This document shows, piece after piece, positions 1 through 10,251 of a stretch of 64,000 bases of DNA. Under the pieces are notes generated by a model that made no database searches, was not told the origin of the DNA, and saw nothing but the letters and a program-made list of their open reading frames with translations. Numbering within the stretch: position 1 is the stretch's first letter; the number at the start of each line of letters is the position of its first letter. Source of the stretch: Mesotaenium endlicherianum (lineage: Eukaryota > Streptophyta > Zygnematophyceae > Zygnematales > Mesotaeniaceae); contig WELA01007798.1 in the NCBI GenBank assembly GCA_009602735.1, positions 245,346-309,345 of the forward strand. The letters run 5' to 3'. The position numbers and the translations under genes are program-made.

Positions 1-798
1 AGGGACGCGCGCCGACGCAAAAATTGCGCACGCCACGCTGGCCGATTGCAGCGGCGGATCCATCACGAGCGCGCCCCTTCTTGAGGTCGCGCTTCTTCTG
101 GAAGCAAACGACTTGCAGGTGGCCGGCTTTGCCACAGTAGGTGCAATTGGCGTGTTTGCTGTTTTGCGCAAGTGTGCAGTCACGGCGGGAGTAGCCCATC
201 TTCCCGCAAGACCAGCAGGGGTCACTCGTCGTGGCGGCCATGGACATATGGCCGCGCAGAGCTCCGCGCTACTGAGTCCACAGGGGTAGCTGCGAGCGCT
301 AGGGCTACGGCTGCTGGAGCTGGCGGGCAGGGGTTGGGCCCATCGTAGAAGATGGCAGTACCGCGACCTCCTGGCGTACGCCCGTAGATGTGAGGCCCAC
401 ACAATTGTTGGTGTTGCTCCATGCAGCGGCCTGGCTCTCCTTCTCAACTGAGAGGTAGGTGTGCTCTAGTAAGTATTTGGAACCCTTGCAATCAATGAGC
501 GGGGCGATAGCTCTCTCCCTTAGACGCTGCTCAATGGCACGCAAGAAGATCTCCGCTGCCTCTCGGTCACTGACCATGCTCGCGTCTCGGCGCAGGTGGG
601 TGAGACGTTGGTACATCATGCAGATCGTCTTGTTCTTGCGGCAAAAGAAATGGTGCAGCTCGTACACCTCTTCCGTGGCGGATTGGAACTCCTATTTGAG
701 GATGTTCCAAATGGCCTAAAGAGGGTCAGCTAGCAGGGTCTGAACATCCCCCACAAGTTCTGTGTGCGTGAGGATCTCAGCTGCCTTCTCACGGTAGG
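1..798 (-). pseudogene. gag fragment with two tandem zinc knuckles
   Basis: This is the nucleocapsid-type part of a retrotransposon Gag, read on the minus strand. The longest open stretch is 667-305. Upstream, at 669-798, the frame continues but is broken by two stops. After a frame change come two knuckles in one frame: CWSCGKMGYSRRDC at 217-176, where Tyr replaces the usual His, and CTYCGKAGHLQVVC at 145-104, a canonical CX2CX4HX4C. Such knuckles bind element RNA during packaging. The piece is cut by the window start on one side and by the A1 LTR on the other. Its GC-rich codon use differs from A1 and resembles element C, so it may be the gag of a C-family copy; that is a guess. Confidence 0.6.
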
Positions 799-1301
799 TG
801 TAGTGTAACAAATAGACAAAGTACTTAGCAAAACAGAATCCTTCATCTATTCAAGACAAGAATCTTTGAACACAAATGGTAGCTTCTTGAATGAGAGGTG
901 ACTTCTTGAAAGTCAATACATTTTTGGAATTTGGCATATACAAGAGTGATACTCGAATGTCTTTGTATGTTTCAGCTCTTCATTATGTACTTGCAACATA
1001 AGTAATTTCTAGGAAGGTGCATGTTGATGTGTTAGCACCCAACACATCCCAAAACTTGCCACCTCTTTCTAGAATAATGTACACATGTCCTTTTGACCTA
1101 AAAATGGCACATTTGACTTTTGCCACATAGGGTTCTTCTAGGTCCTTCCTCTAACTTTGAAAATGCCTTAGAAGATTCGAAGGACATGAACCAAGTCACT
1201 TGAGTATCTATTCACTCTTGACTCCACACAATACTACTCCAAGTATATTCAAAAGCATTGAAGAATATGCAAACTAATATATTATAACTCAAATCACTAC
1301 A
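799..1301 (-). repeat. A1 3' LTR (503 bp)
   Basis: In element sense it starts TGTAGTGATTTGAG and ends near TTACACTACA, with inverted TG..CA ends. It is closely similar to 6886-7387, 16207-16675, 19693-20142 and 35951-36452. It lies just after the polypurine tract, so it is the 3' LTR. Confidence 0.9.
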
Positions 1302-1316
1302 TTCACCCCCCGATAG
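1302..1316 (-). other. A1 polypurine tract
   Basis: In element sense this reads ctatcggggggtgaa and directly abuts the 3' LTR. It is the position from which plus-strand DNA synthesis is primed. A3 has the same motif at 19679-19692. Confidence 0.75.
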
Positions 1317-2119
1317 AAAAAGCGACGTCTCGACGCGTCAAGTCAGGTCTTACACATGTGGATCAGACCAGCCAACAGCTTCAAGTCAGATGCCACACAT
1401 GTGAAGAGGACTAGTCAAAGGCGCCAAGTCAGAGGCTACACATGTAAGGTAGACTAGGCAAGGTCGTGGGTGGCGTGACCTTGTTGGCTAGCCTACTCTT
1501 TGATGATAAGGAAAATAGTACAAGTTGGCCAAAAACAGCAACAAATTCAAAAAATTATAGCCTCCACAATACTGCTTTAAATCTTAGAATTCCAATGCTA
1601 GACGGACCGCGTCGGAGAACTTTACCAGATCACCAAATTTGACAGCGTTCTAATTTTTGGAGTGTCGTTGAGAGCTGAGCGAGTAGGCACTCCTCCAAAT
1701 CTATGCAGAAACTTCTGATAGTCATAAGTCTTTCTATGCTTCTCCAAATTTTGCAAAATAAGTCTCAAAATGGGCGCTTAAAGATGTTTTACTAGAGTCA
1801 TGAGTTTCAGAGCATTGCAAGTTCAGGGGAGGGCATAATGTCAGAAGGCATATTTTGCCCAAATAATGCCAGCAGCCTGACCCTCTTCTCCTCAGAGCAT
1901 CATATCTCTCTCACCAGAGCTTTAAATTGAGCAACTTGGACTCTAAATGACCCGCTACTCATGGACTCCAGCCAGATAAATTTTTAGACTTTATTATGCA
2001 GAGGCCTATCACCAGTAGCAATTTTGGTTTTCTGTCCAGAATTTGCCAGAAGAGAAGAGTGTCTAATGTCAATTTTTCCTCTTTCTTGTTCTTGCAAGCT
2101 GCCTCCAACGGGTCTTCTG
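1317..2119 (-). other. A1 3' noncoding region with short direct repeats
   Basis: No convincing coding sequence is seen between the chromodomain and the polypurine tract. At 1339-1470 there are three imperfect direct repeats of about 43 bp, each holding an ACACATGTG-like core and a GACTAG or GACCAG motif. The same repeats occur at the same place in A3 (19540-19660). Confidence 0.6.
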
Positions 2120-2364
2120 CTACTTCTTGATGGTGGCAGGCTGCCTCCCTGAAGTCTTTGGGCTTCTAGTAGAGAGACTTGGAGCTGGTTTAAGATAGGG
2201 GTTGGCGGCATGGAAGCATTTCAGCTTTCTCTGAACTTTGTCAAGGGAGTGCGCCGCCACCCAACTATTCTCCGAATCTGGATATCCTTTCCACTTGATC
2301 AAGTATTGCTGCTGTCTCCTGAAATTTCTCATAGCCACTATGTCTTCCACTTCATACTCCAAAT
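2120..2364 (-). pseudogene. A1 chromodomain
   Basis: A chromodomain at the C-terminus of the A1 polyprotein. It reads EYEVEDIVAMRN, then QQYLIKWKGYPDSENSW, which is the usual chromodomain core with the aromatic Y, W and W positions kept. In chromoviruses this module is thought to steer integration towards particular histone marks. It is one frame away from the integrase that precedes it; the shift falls near 2365, so the fusion is broken in this copy. Confidence 0.85.
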
Positions 2365-3645
2365 GATCATCCTCTTCGTTGGGGCTGGTGGGGTTGTCAC
2401 ATGTCCTAAGAACTTGTTGTCGGGTTGCACATACGGCTTGAAGAGGGAAGCGTGAAATACGGGGTCGATGTGCATAGTCTGGGGAAGTTCTAGCTTGAAA
2501 GCAACGAGGTTGACATGCTGGATAATCTTGAAGGGTCCCAAATACTTGGGAGTGAACTTGGTGCCGGCAGGCATGTTGTTTAGGGAAATATTCTTGGATG
2601 ATAGTAACACGTTGTCACCTACTCTGTACGTAATTTCTCTTCTGGATCTGTTTCCCACTTTTGCTTGAGCATCTTGCGCGTGCTGTAGAGCTTTCTTTGC
2701 TGCTGCAAGGGCTGCTTCTAATGTCTCCAAAAAATCTGCAGCTGCAGGTACTTCATCATCGCCGGCTGTGAAGCTCAGCGGCATGGTTGGATGGAAGCCA
2801 TAGTTGAGGAAGAATGGGGACTCTTGGGTAGAGGCCTGTGTCGTGTTGTTGTAGGCAAACTCCAGGGGGATCAAGTACATGTCCCAATCTTGCTCCAGAG
2901 TAGACACGTAGGCCTTTAGAGAGGTCTTTAGGGTACAATTCATATGCTCGGTTTGCCCAACCCATTGCGGGTGGTAGGCAGTGGACATATTCAGCGATGT
3001 ACCCAAGTTCTTGAAGAGATTTTTGCAAAAATGGCTTGTGGATCTTGGATCTCTATCCGACAGAATTCTTGCTGGTAGTCCATGGAGTCGGAAGATGTTG
3101 TCAAAGATGAGTCTTGCAAGTTGTGGTGCTGTAGCCTTAGTCGTCGTGGGAATAAAATGAGCCATCTTAGTAAGTCTGTCCACCACCGTGAGTATAGCAT
3201 TATAGCCTCGAGGTGTCACGGGCAAGTCCACAATAAGGTTCATTGAGATGTCCGTCCATTGTCTTTCGGAGATTGGTAGTGGTTGGAGGAGTCCTCCCGC
3301 CTTTCGTGATGATGGCTTGACTCTTTGGCATGTGTCACAGCTCCTGCACTGTTTCGTGACTTGCTTAGACATGCCTGGCCAGCAATATGTCGCTGCTGAG
3401 ACGCCCGTGGTCCTTAGGATCCCAAAGTGTCCTCTCAGAGGGTTGTCGTGTGCTTCTCGTAGAAGCAAGAGCCAGAGGTCTAAGCCATTAGGAACACATC
3501 TCTGGCCCGTGTCTTGCCTCACCCAATAATTGCCTTCTTGCTTCTTGTATGGGTCCAAGGCTGCTTTTCCGTTCTTGTAGTAAGGGTCTCTTTCATAGGC
3601 AGCTGAAAATCGAGCTTCCAGATCTGTCTTCAGGGATGTCATCAC
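2338..3645 (-). CDS. A1 integrase (open 435-codon frame)
   Basis: Integrase joins the new cDNA to host DNA. The open frame includes the N-terminal HHCC zinc-binding region (GHFGILRTT...CRSCDTCQR, about residues 73-110), the DDE core (ISMNLIVDLP, LSDRDPRSTS, GQTEHMN) and the C-terminal GPF-like region (YLGPFKII, DPVFHASLFKPY). The first catalytic Asp has become Asn (MNLI, where A2 still has MDLI), so this enzyme is probably inactive although the frame is open. The frame ends by a shift just before the chromodomain. Confidence 0.85.
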   Translation of the reverse strand: MMTSLKTDLEARFSAAYERDPYYKNGKAALDPYKKQEGNYWVRQDTGQRCVPNGLDLWLLLLREAHDNPLRGHFGILRTTGVSAATYCWPGMSKQVTKQCRSCDTCQRVKPSSRKAGGLLQPLPISERQWTDISMNLIVDLPVTPRGYNAILTVVDRLTKMAHFIPTTTKATAPQLARLIFDNIFRLHGLPARILSDRDPRSTSHFCKNLFKNLGTSLNMSTAYHPQWVGQTEHMNCTLKTSLKAYVSTLEQDWDMYLIPLEFAYNNTTQASTQESPFFLNYGFHPTMPLSFTAGDDEVPAAADFLETLEAALAAAKKALQHAQDAQAKVGNRSRREITYRVGDNVLLSSKNISLNNMPAGTKFTPKYLGPFKIIQHVNLVAFKLELPQTMHIDPVFHASLFKPYVQPDNKFLGHVTTPPAPTKRMIIWSMKWKT

Positions 3646-4290
3646 TGCGTTTAATTGCAGTCTGGAGAGGGGGTCAGCCGGGTTTGTCTTGTCGGGCTGG
3701 TACTGAATCCTGATGTTGTATCCGCTCCATCTTGCTTGTCTCCTTCAAAGATACGGCTGCGTCTGGAGGTGCTTCAACGCTTCGTGGTCCGTAGTGATCA
3801 GCACCTTGCGTCCTTCAACGTAGCAGCGCCAAACCTTCAAGATATGTACAATCACCAATGCCTCTCACTCCGTGGTTGTATAATTTAGCTCGGCCGAATT
3901 TAGCTTCCTTGACTCGTAGGCAATGGGCTGCAGGCCCTTGCCTTGGTCTTGAAGTACGATTGCTCCAATTGCATAGGAAGATGCATCGGTGATGACGTGG
4001 AAGGGCCAATCTGGGTTTGGACTTGGGAGTGTGAGCACCGAGGATGTCGTCAGTCTTTGCTTCAGTTGTTGGAATGCTTCCTCCTCTTTCTTGGTCCAAA
4101 CATATGGCTTGTCCTTCTTGAGTAGATCTGTAAGAGGGGCTGCTATGTGCGAGAAGCTCTGGATGACTCTCCTGTAACAATTCGCAAATCCCAAGAATGA
4201 TTGGACTTCTTTCTTGGTCTTGGGGATTGGCCATTCCTCCATCACCGGGGTCTTCTTGGGGTCTATCTTGATGCCATCAGCAGTCACGGG
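3646..4290 (-). pseudogene. A1 RNase H and connection domain
   Basis: RNase H removes the RNA strand after reverse transcription. The stretch 4287-3865 keeps the tether FLGFANCYRR and the first catalytic motif VITDASSYAIGA. The next part, near 3850-3660, reads KVWRCYVEGRKVLITTDHEAL and NPADPLSR but contains a frame change and an in-frame stop (HLQTQPYL followed by stop). All core motifs match A3 at 18840-19500. Confidence 0.85.
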
Positions 4291-4919
4291 AGAGACCTAG
4301 GAACTCCCCTTCTTGTTTGGCAAACTCGCACTTTGATTCCTTTGCAAATAGCTTGTTTTGCTTCAATACTTCGAGGACTTCTTTCAAGTGTCTCGCATGC
4401 TCTTCGAGGATCTTGCTATAAATAAGAATGTCATCGATGAATACCACCAAATCTGTCCAACATGGGCTGAAATATGGTGTTCATCATAGTCATGAAAGTT
4501 GCTCGCGCGTTGGTGAGTCCAAATGGCAAGACCATGAACTCAAAATGTCCATATCTTGTCCTGAATGCCGTCTTCTCTATGTCCGGTCCTGCGATGCGAA
4601 TCTGGTGGTAGCCGCTCCGTAAGTCAATCTTCGTGAAGTACTTGGCTCCAACCAGCCGGTCCATGAGCTCATCCATGCGCGGCAGCGGGTATCGATTCTT
4701 GATGGTGATCTTGTTGAGGGCGCGATAGTCCACACACATCCTCAAGGTACCATCTTTCTTCTTGACAAATAGCACCGGGGCTCCAAATGGCGACTTGCTA
4801 GGTCGAATGAAGCCATGCTCCAGTAGCTCCTTGATTTGCTTCTTGAGTCCGTCTAGCTTCGTGTATGACATCCTGAACGTAGGTTGAGAGATGGGCTTCC
4901 TTCCGGGCTCCAACTCCAT
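4291..4919 (-). pseudogene. A1 reverse transcriptase
   Basis: RNA-dependent DNA polymerase palm and fingers. Visible motifs are [33 protein letters not shown] (first catalytic Asp) and [11 protein letters not shown]. The frame breaks at about 4437, just after LDRFGG. The catalytic [10 protein letters not shown] motif follows in another frame at about 4440-4400. A3 (18186-19052) is an intact homologue in one frame, which shows that this is a small frameshift and not loss of the domain. Confidence 0.9.
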
Positions 4920-4937
4920 CTTGTGGTCTACGAATCT

Positions 4938-5720
4938 CTAGGGGGGTAAGCCCTTGGGCAATTCCCGGGAGAATACTTCTTTGTAGTCCTCTAGGGCTTC
5001 TTGTATCTCCTTAGGAATGGGGCTGCCTTCTTGACTCTCGATGTCTTTCTCGATGTCTTTTGGCGTGATCAAGGCCAAAAGAAGCTTATGTCCCTTCCTC
5101 ACAAGTCTCTTGAGTTGGAGGGCGGACAATAGTATCTCGTGTGCCGGCTTCTTGATGTCTTGGGTCTGGATGCTCTGGATTGCGCGTAAAATACAGATTC
5201 TTGATGTGATGTCAGTCTTGATTTTGATGGAATCGTCTCTCCAATCAACTTTGGGGTTGTGCTTGGTCAACCAAGGCGTCCCTAGGATGACGCCGTACTT
5301 GCCCAATTGCATGGGGGATAACACTACTCTATCCTTGAAGGACTTGATAAGCGTGACAAGGGATACGTCTTCTTCGAAGGGGTAGTATAGGAGACTCCGT
5401 CAGGCATCATAATCTCCTCGTCGCGGTCAAGAGTTTGCATAGTAATACCGTGCTTGGTAGCAGAATCTCCAGCAATGAAGTTGCCTTTGAGCTCCGCTAT
5501 CCACCAAGATGTGGACCTTCTCTCCTCCAAGGTAACCTCTTAAACTCATTGGAGCTGGAAAGTCGTCTTCAACGAGGATCTCCACCTCACTTGGCTTGTT
5601 GTCTTCTTGTGAAGTGGGTCTTGGGGTGGTAGGCTCCTGGCCTACCGGCGCTGTCTGTTTTTTGAGAACATCCTGGGACATGAGAGTGCACGATGCCCCT
5701 TTTCCTTGCAAGAAAAGCAT
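4938..5720 (-). pseudogene. A1 aspartic protease and linker
   Basis: Retropepsin-type protease that cleaves the polyprotein. The active-site motif ILVDSGAQ lies near 5500 in the frame 5720-5427. The remainder (GNFIAGDSATKHGITMQ) is in a second frame at 5530-5324, and the C-terminal VILGTPWLTKHNPKVDWR is in a third frame at 5324-4938. That last frame continues into the linker (LLALITPKDIEKDI) before reverse transcriptase. At least two small indels break the gene. Confidence 0.8.
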
Positions 5721-6871
5721 AGTCTAGTCGTCATAAGAGCTCCTTTTTTCGGCCGAGGAGAGTCTTGCTTTCACTCCTTGCTGATTTCTTGCATCATAAG
5801 TGTCATTGGAGTGTCTTCCACTCATTTGGGCAGCCGCGGGGTCCCATCTAATAACTCCAATTTCCATGGGTGTGGGTCCAGATTCAGTTGTGGAAGGGGC
5901 TGCGTACACCTGCGTTGCCGATGCCCGTGAAAATGAAGGCACGGAGTGCTTGAAATCCAAGGTATCCACCTTTTGGGCCACTTCAATGATCTTTGAGAAG
6001 TCCGTCAAATCGCGTGATTCCACTTCCTTTGCCACCTTGGGTTTGAGGCCAAAGATGTAGCGGTCAATCTTCTCCAAGAGAGACATGTTGGGGATCTCAA
6101 GAGTGAGGGCGTGAATTCTGGATGTAGACTTTTGAACGGACGTCGTTTGCTTGAGATGGTGGATCTTTCCTTGGGCAATCTTCTCCGCATTGATGGGCAT
6201 GTATTGCTTCTCGAGGGCCTCACAAAATCTGCCCATCTTGCATATGATGGTGGGGGCTCTTGGCCGAGCATGGGGTGCGCCATAGCTTGATATATAGCCG
6301 CTTGATAGTTACTCCACCATGATGTTGCTGCTCCTCTAAGTAAGGTAACGGCAAAGGGAATGTAGTCCTCCTCTGGTACTTCAAGGAATGCGAGGTACGT
6401 CTCCACTTGGTAGAGCCATAAATTTAGGTTGGCACCTTTCCCGGGGTTGAACGTGTCGGGTTTGCCGGGCTTGATGAGTTTCCTTGCTCTCGTTGGCTCT
6501 TGTGGAGGCGCTTGAGCCGGGGCTGGATTTTGAGCATTGCTTGCAATAGGGGCAACCATGGCAGCCATAGCTTCTCTTGACGCTTGCACGGTTGCTTCAT
6601 AGGTGGCGAAGCCCACTTGGTTGTGGACGGTCATTAGGAAGGCTGCCCACTCATTTGCGGGAACTCCTTGTGGTGGGGTCAACTTTGCTATAGCGGCTGC
6701 CACGGGATTTGACAGTGCTCCTCCTTGTGGTGCTTCTTGTTGTTGCATATTTTCTTGAGTGTGCTCTCCGTTCGACGCTGGAGGAGAGTCCCTTGGAGAT
6801 GAAGTGCTTCCTTCGAAAGCTTGCTGTTGGTCTTGAAGGATCGGCCATCTTCTTGTGCTACCAAAGTGCCT
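5678..6871 (-). pseudogene. A1 gag with CCHC zinc knuckle
   Basis: Structural Gag polyprotein. The start ATG (MADP) is at about 6848, but an extra T just after it shifts the frame. The capsid-like part is in 6748-6005 (NLWLYQVETYLAFLEVPEED, TSWWSNYQAAIYQ). A one-base loss in a T-run near 6230 moves it to 6236-5724 (KQYMPINAEKIAQGK, PNMSLLEKIDRYIFGL). A further shift in an A-run near 5740 precedes the knuckle CFSCKEKGHRALSC at 5719-5678. Confidence 0.85.
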
Positions 6872-6884
6872 AGCCCCGATACCA
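6872..6884 (-). other. A1 primer binding site
   Basis: In element sense this reads tggtatcggggct, one to two bases after the 5' LTR. It resembles the tggtatcagagc complement of initiator methionine tRNA used by many plant gypsy elements. B1 and D carry tggtatcggagc. Confidence 0.75.
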
Positions 6885-6885
6885 C

Positions 6886-7387
6886 TGCAGTGAAACAGTT
6901 AGATGAAGTACTTAGTAAAACGGATTACTTCATCTATTCAAGACGAGGATCTTCGAACACAAGTGGTAGCTTCTTGGAAGAGAGATGGCTTCTTAAAAGT
7001 TAATATATTTTTGGAATTTGGCAAGTAAAAGAGTGGTTCTACAATGCCTTTCTATGCTCTAGCTCTTGTTCATAAACTTGCTACAAAAATAATTTCTAGG
7101 AAGGTGCATGTTGATGTGTTGGCACCCGACACATCCCAAAACTTACCACCTCTTTCTAGAATAATGTACACATGTCCTTTTGACCTAAAAATGGCACATT
7201 TGACTTTTGCCACATGGAGTTCTTCTAGGTCTTTCCTCTAACTTTGAAAATGCCTTAGAAGGTCCAAAGGACATGAATCAAATCACTAGAGTATCTATTC
7301 ACACTTGACTCCACACAATACTACTTCAAATATATTCAAAAGCATTAAAATATACGCAAACAAATATATTATAACTCAAATCACTAC
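6886..7387 (-). repeat. A1 5' LTR (502 bp)
   Basis: Homologous along its length to the A1 3' LTR, ending TTTCACTGCA in element sense just before the primer binding site. It holds a near-perfect inverted repeat (gatgtgttgg, 3-nt spacer, then its complement) upstream of a TATA-like element. Confidence 0.9.
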
Positions 7388-8374
7388 AGTATTGCGCGAT
7401 CACCCCGCTATCCTCAAAATTCTGATATCCTTTCCACTTGGTCAAGTATTGCTGCTGTCCTCTGACATTTTTTATAGCCACTATATTGCACTTTGTACTC
7501 CAAATGATCATGCACTGTTGTTGGGGTTCGTGGGGTTGTCACTTGTCTTGGGAACTCATTTTCGGGTTGCTCATATGCCTTGAAGAGGGAAGCGTGGAAT
7601 ACGGGGTCGATGTGCATAGTTTGGGGGAGTTCTAGCTTGAAAGCAACGGGATTGACTTGCTTGATAATCTTTAAGGGTCCCAAATACTTGGGAGAGAACT
7701 TGCTGCCGGCAGGCCTGTAGTTCAAGGAAATGTTCTTCTATAATAATAACACGTTATCACCCACTCTATAGGTAATTTCTCTCCTAGACGTGTTTGCCAC
7801 TCTTGCTTGAGCATCTTGCGCGTGTTGTAGAGCTTTCTTTGCTGCTGCAAGGGCTGCTTCTAATATCTCCAAGAAATATGTTGCTGCAGGTACTCCATCA
7901 TGGCCAGCCGTGAAGCTCAGTGGCGTGGTCAGATGGAAGCTATAGTTGAGGAAGAATGGGGACTCTTGGGTAGAGGCTTGCGTCGTGTTGTTGTGGGCAA
8001 ACTGCAAGGGGGTCAAGTACCTGTCCCAATCTTTCTCCAGAGTAGACACAAAGGCCTTTAGAGAGGTCTTTAAAGTAAGATTCTTATGCTCTGTTTGCCC
8101 ATGTGATTGCGGGTGGTAGGCGGTGGATATATCCAGTGATGTACCCAAGTTTCTTGAACAGATATCTCCCAAATGGTTTGTGAATCTTAGATTTCTATCC
8201 GACACAATTCTTGATAGTAGTCCATGCAATCGAAAAATGTTGTCAAAGATGAGTCTCGCTAACTGGGATGCCTTGGTTGTTGTCGGAATGAAATGAGCCA
8301 TCCCGGTAAGTCTGTCCACCACCGTGAGTATTGCATTATGGCCTCGAGGTGTCACGGGCAGGTCCACGATGAGG
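7388..8374 (-). pseudogene. A2 integrase core and chromodomain fragment
   Basis: The DDE core has SMDLIVDLPVTPRG, IVSDRNLRFTN and GQTEHKN, so all three catalytic acids are present, although the conserved Asp after SDR is Asn. The C-terminal part (SKYLGPLKII-like, then HIDPVFHASLFKAYEQP) is at 7725-7414 in a second frame. The chromodomain start (QQQYLTKWKGYQNFEDSGV) is cut at 7388 by the A1 LTR. An apparent ORF start at 8418 lies in LTR G sequence and is an artefact of the insertion. Confidence 0.85.
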
Positions 8375-8379
8375 TCCAT

Positions 8380-9090
8380 TGAAAGGGGGAAGGGTGCGGG
8401 GAGTGCGCCCATGCACACTCACGCACCCTCACCCGCGAGTGGAAGTGTGCACGAGGACCTTTCCTAGTTGCATACACAAGGTGGAGTGGCCTGGTGGTAT
8501 GCCACCCTTGCAAGAGTTAGAGGGCTACATGAGAGAGGAGTTCAAAAGAACTCACTTTATTAAGAAAAGTCGTGTACAAGATACGAAGGTTAGACTAGAT
8601 TAGAATAAGTCCCCCTCTACTTCCTTGTGCTTCCCATTTATCCTTTAAGTTTAAGTGTCCTCTCTAGCAAAGTACCTCCAGAACCTTCTCCTATGGCTCC
8701 TTCCATGTAGGTGACCTTGCCTAGTTGGACAAGCTAGCACACTCACACGCACACAATCACACTCTGGAATATTCTACTACACAAACCACTAACTCCTCAC
8801 GGAGTTTCTAGAAATTCCACGATCACTTTGGCACTCTACGTAATTGTACGTACTTTCTAGAACCCTCATGTTTCATTGTCCTACTTCCTGGACTCCAACC
8901 GAAATTTTCGTCACTGGACCTGTCCTTGTCATCAAATAGAATCTGTGACATTAAAAACTCACTAAAAACTTCCAAAATTCATAACTATCTCAATATTTGT
9001 CCAAATGACTTGAAATAAAGTTCTTCTAAAATCACACTCTATGCATATAAAATACTAGAAAGAAACAAACTACACTTTCATAACCTTACA
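8380..9090 (-). repeat. Solo LTR G (711 bp) with tccat target duplication
   Basis: In element sense it starts TGTAAGGTTATGAAAG and ends CCCCCTTTCA. It is flanked by a perfect 5-bp direct repeat, tccat at 8375-8379 and at 9091-9095, and it interrupts A2 integrase exactly at that point. No internal region is present, so it is a solo LTR left by recombination. Its termini resemble those of family B, but the body is different. Confidence 0.9.
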
Positions 9091-10251
9091 TCCATTGAGA
9101 TGTCCGTCCATTGCCTTTCCGGAATTGGTAGTGGTTGGAGACTCCTCCCGCCTTTAGGGATGAGGGCTTGACTCTTTGGCACGTGTCTCAGCTCGTGCAG
9201 TACTCCTTGACTTGCTTAGACATGCTTGGGTAGCAATAAGTCCTGGCTGAAACGCTCGTGGTCTTGAGGATCCCAAAGTGTCCTCCAAGAGAGTTGTCGT
9301 GTCCTCATAGAGGCAAAAGCCCGAGGGTTTAAGTCATCGGGAACACATCTCTGGCCTGTGTCTTGGCTCACCCAATGATTGCCTTCTCTTGCTTCTTGTA
9401 TGGGTCTGAGGCTGCTTCTCTGTTCTTGTAGTAAGGTTCTCTTTCATAGGCGGCTGAAAATCTTGCCTCCAACTCCGTATGTAAGGTTGCCGTAACCAAG
9501 TTCACTTGTAGTCTTGAACTGGGGTTGGCTGGATTTCTCTTTCTTGGTTGCCAAATCGTGATGTTGTATTATTGCAAGTATTCACTCCATCTTGCTTGTC
9601 TCCTTGAGAGATACGGTTGCGTTTGGAGGTGCTTTAACGCCTCGTGGTCCGTAGTGACTAGCACCTTGCGTGGTTCAACGTAGCAGCGCCTAACCTTCAA
9701 GGCATGTATAATCGGAAATGCCTCTCGCTCCGTGGTTGTATGATTTTGCTCGACTGGATTTAGCTTCCTTGACTCGTAGGCAATGGCCTAAAGTCCCTTG
9801 CCTTCCCCTTGGAGCAGGATTGCTCTCATTGCATTGGAAGATGCATCGATGATGACGTAGAAGGGCCAATCTGGGCTTGGACTTGAGAGTGTGACCACCG
9901 AGGATGTTGTCAATCTTTGCTTCAATTGTTAGAATGCTTCCTCCTCTTTCTTGTTCTAAACATATGGCTTAACCTTCTTGAGCAAATTCGTGAGGGGGAC
10001 AACTATGTGCAAGAAGTTTTAGATGAATCTCCTATACCAATTGACAAATTCCAAGAATGGTTGGATTCTTTCTTGGTAGTGGAGGTTGTCCACTCCTCCA
10101 TCATCATGGTCTTCTTTGCGTCCATCTTGATGCCACCAGCGGTCACGTGGAGACCTAAAAACTGGACTTCTTATCAAGCAAACTCGCACTTTGACTCCTT
10201 TGCAAATAGCTTTGATTCTCTGAGGACTTCTTTCAACTGTCGTGCATGCTC
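9091..10251 (-). pseudogene. A2 integrase N-terminus and RNase H, heavily decayed
   Basis: Bases here align by eye with 3240-4420 of A1 but are broken by many indels and stops, leaving no long frame. Recognisable pieces are the HHCC zinc-binding region near 9200-9330 and the RNase H region near 9600-9960. Confidence 0.65.

Larger units (their letters stand above)
799..7387 (-). mobile_element. Ty3/gypsy chromodomain retrotransposon A1, nearly full length
   Basis: A complete LTR-to-LTR element on the minus strand. In reading order it has 5' LTR (7387-6886), primer binding site, gag, protease, reverse transcriptase, RNase H, integrase, chromodomain, polypurine tract and 3' LTR (1301-799). The domain order PR-RT-RH-IN plus a C-terminal chromodomain places it among chromovirus-type Ty3/gypsy elements. 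The coding region is broken by several one-base frameshifts, so it is not autonomous now. The bases flanking the two LTRs (tagg and gtat) do not match. The high-coordinate flank is the chromodomain of another A element and the low-coordinate flank is an unrelated gag, which suggests rearrangement after insertion. Confidence 0.9.

Noticed and set aside
8375-8418. Apparent integrase start at 8418
   Set aside because: The first dozen codons come from solo LTR G; the true integrase is interrupted at the tccat duplication.
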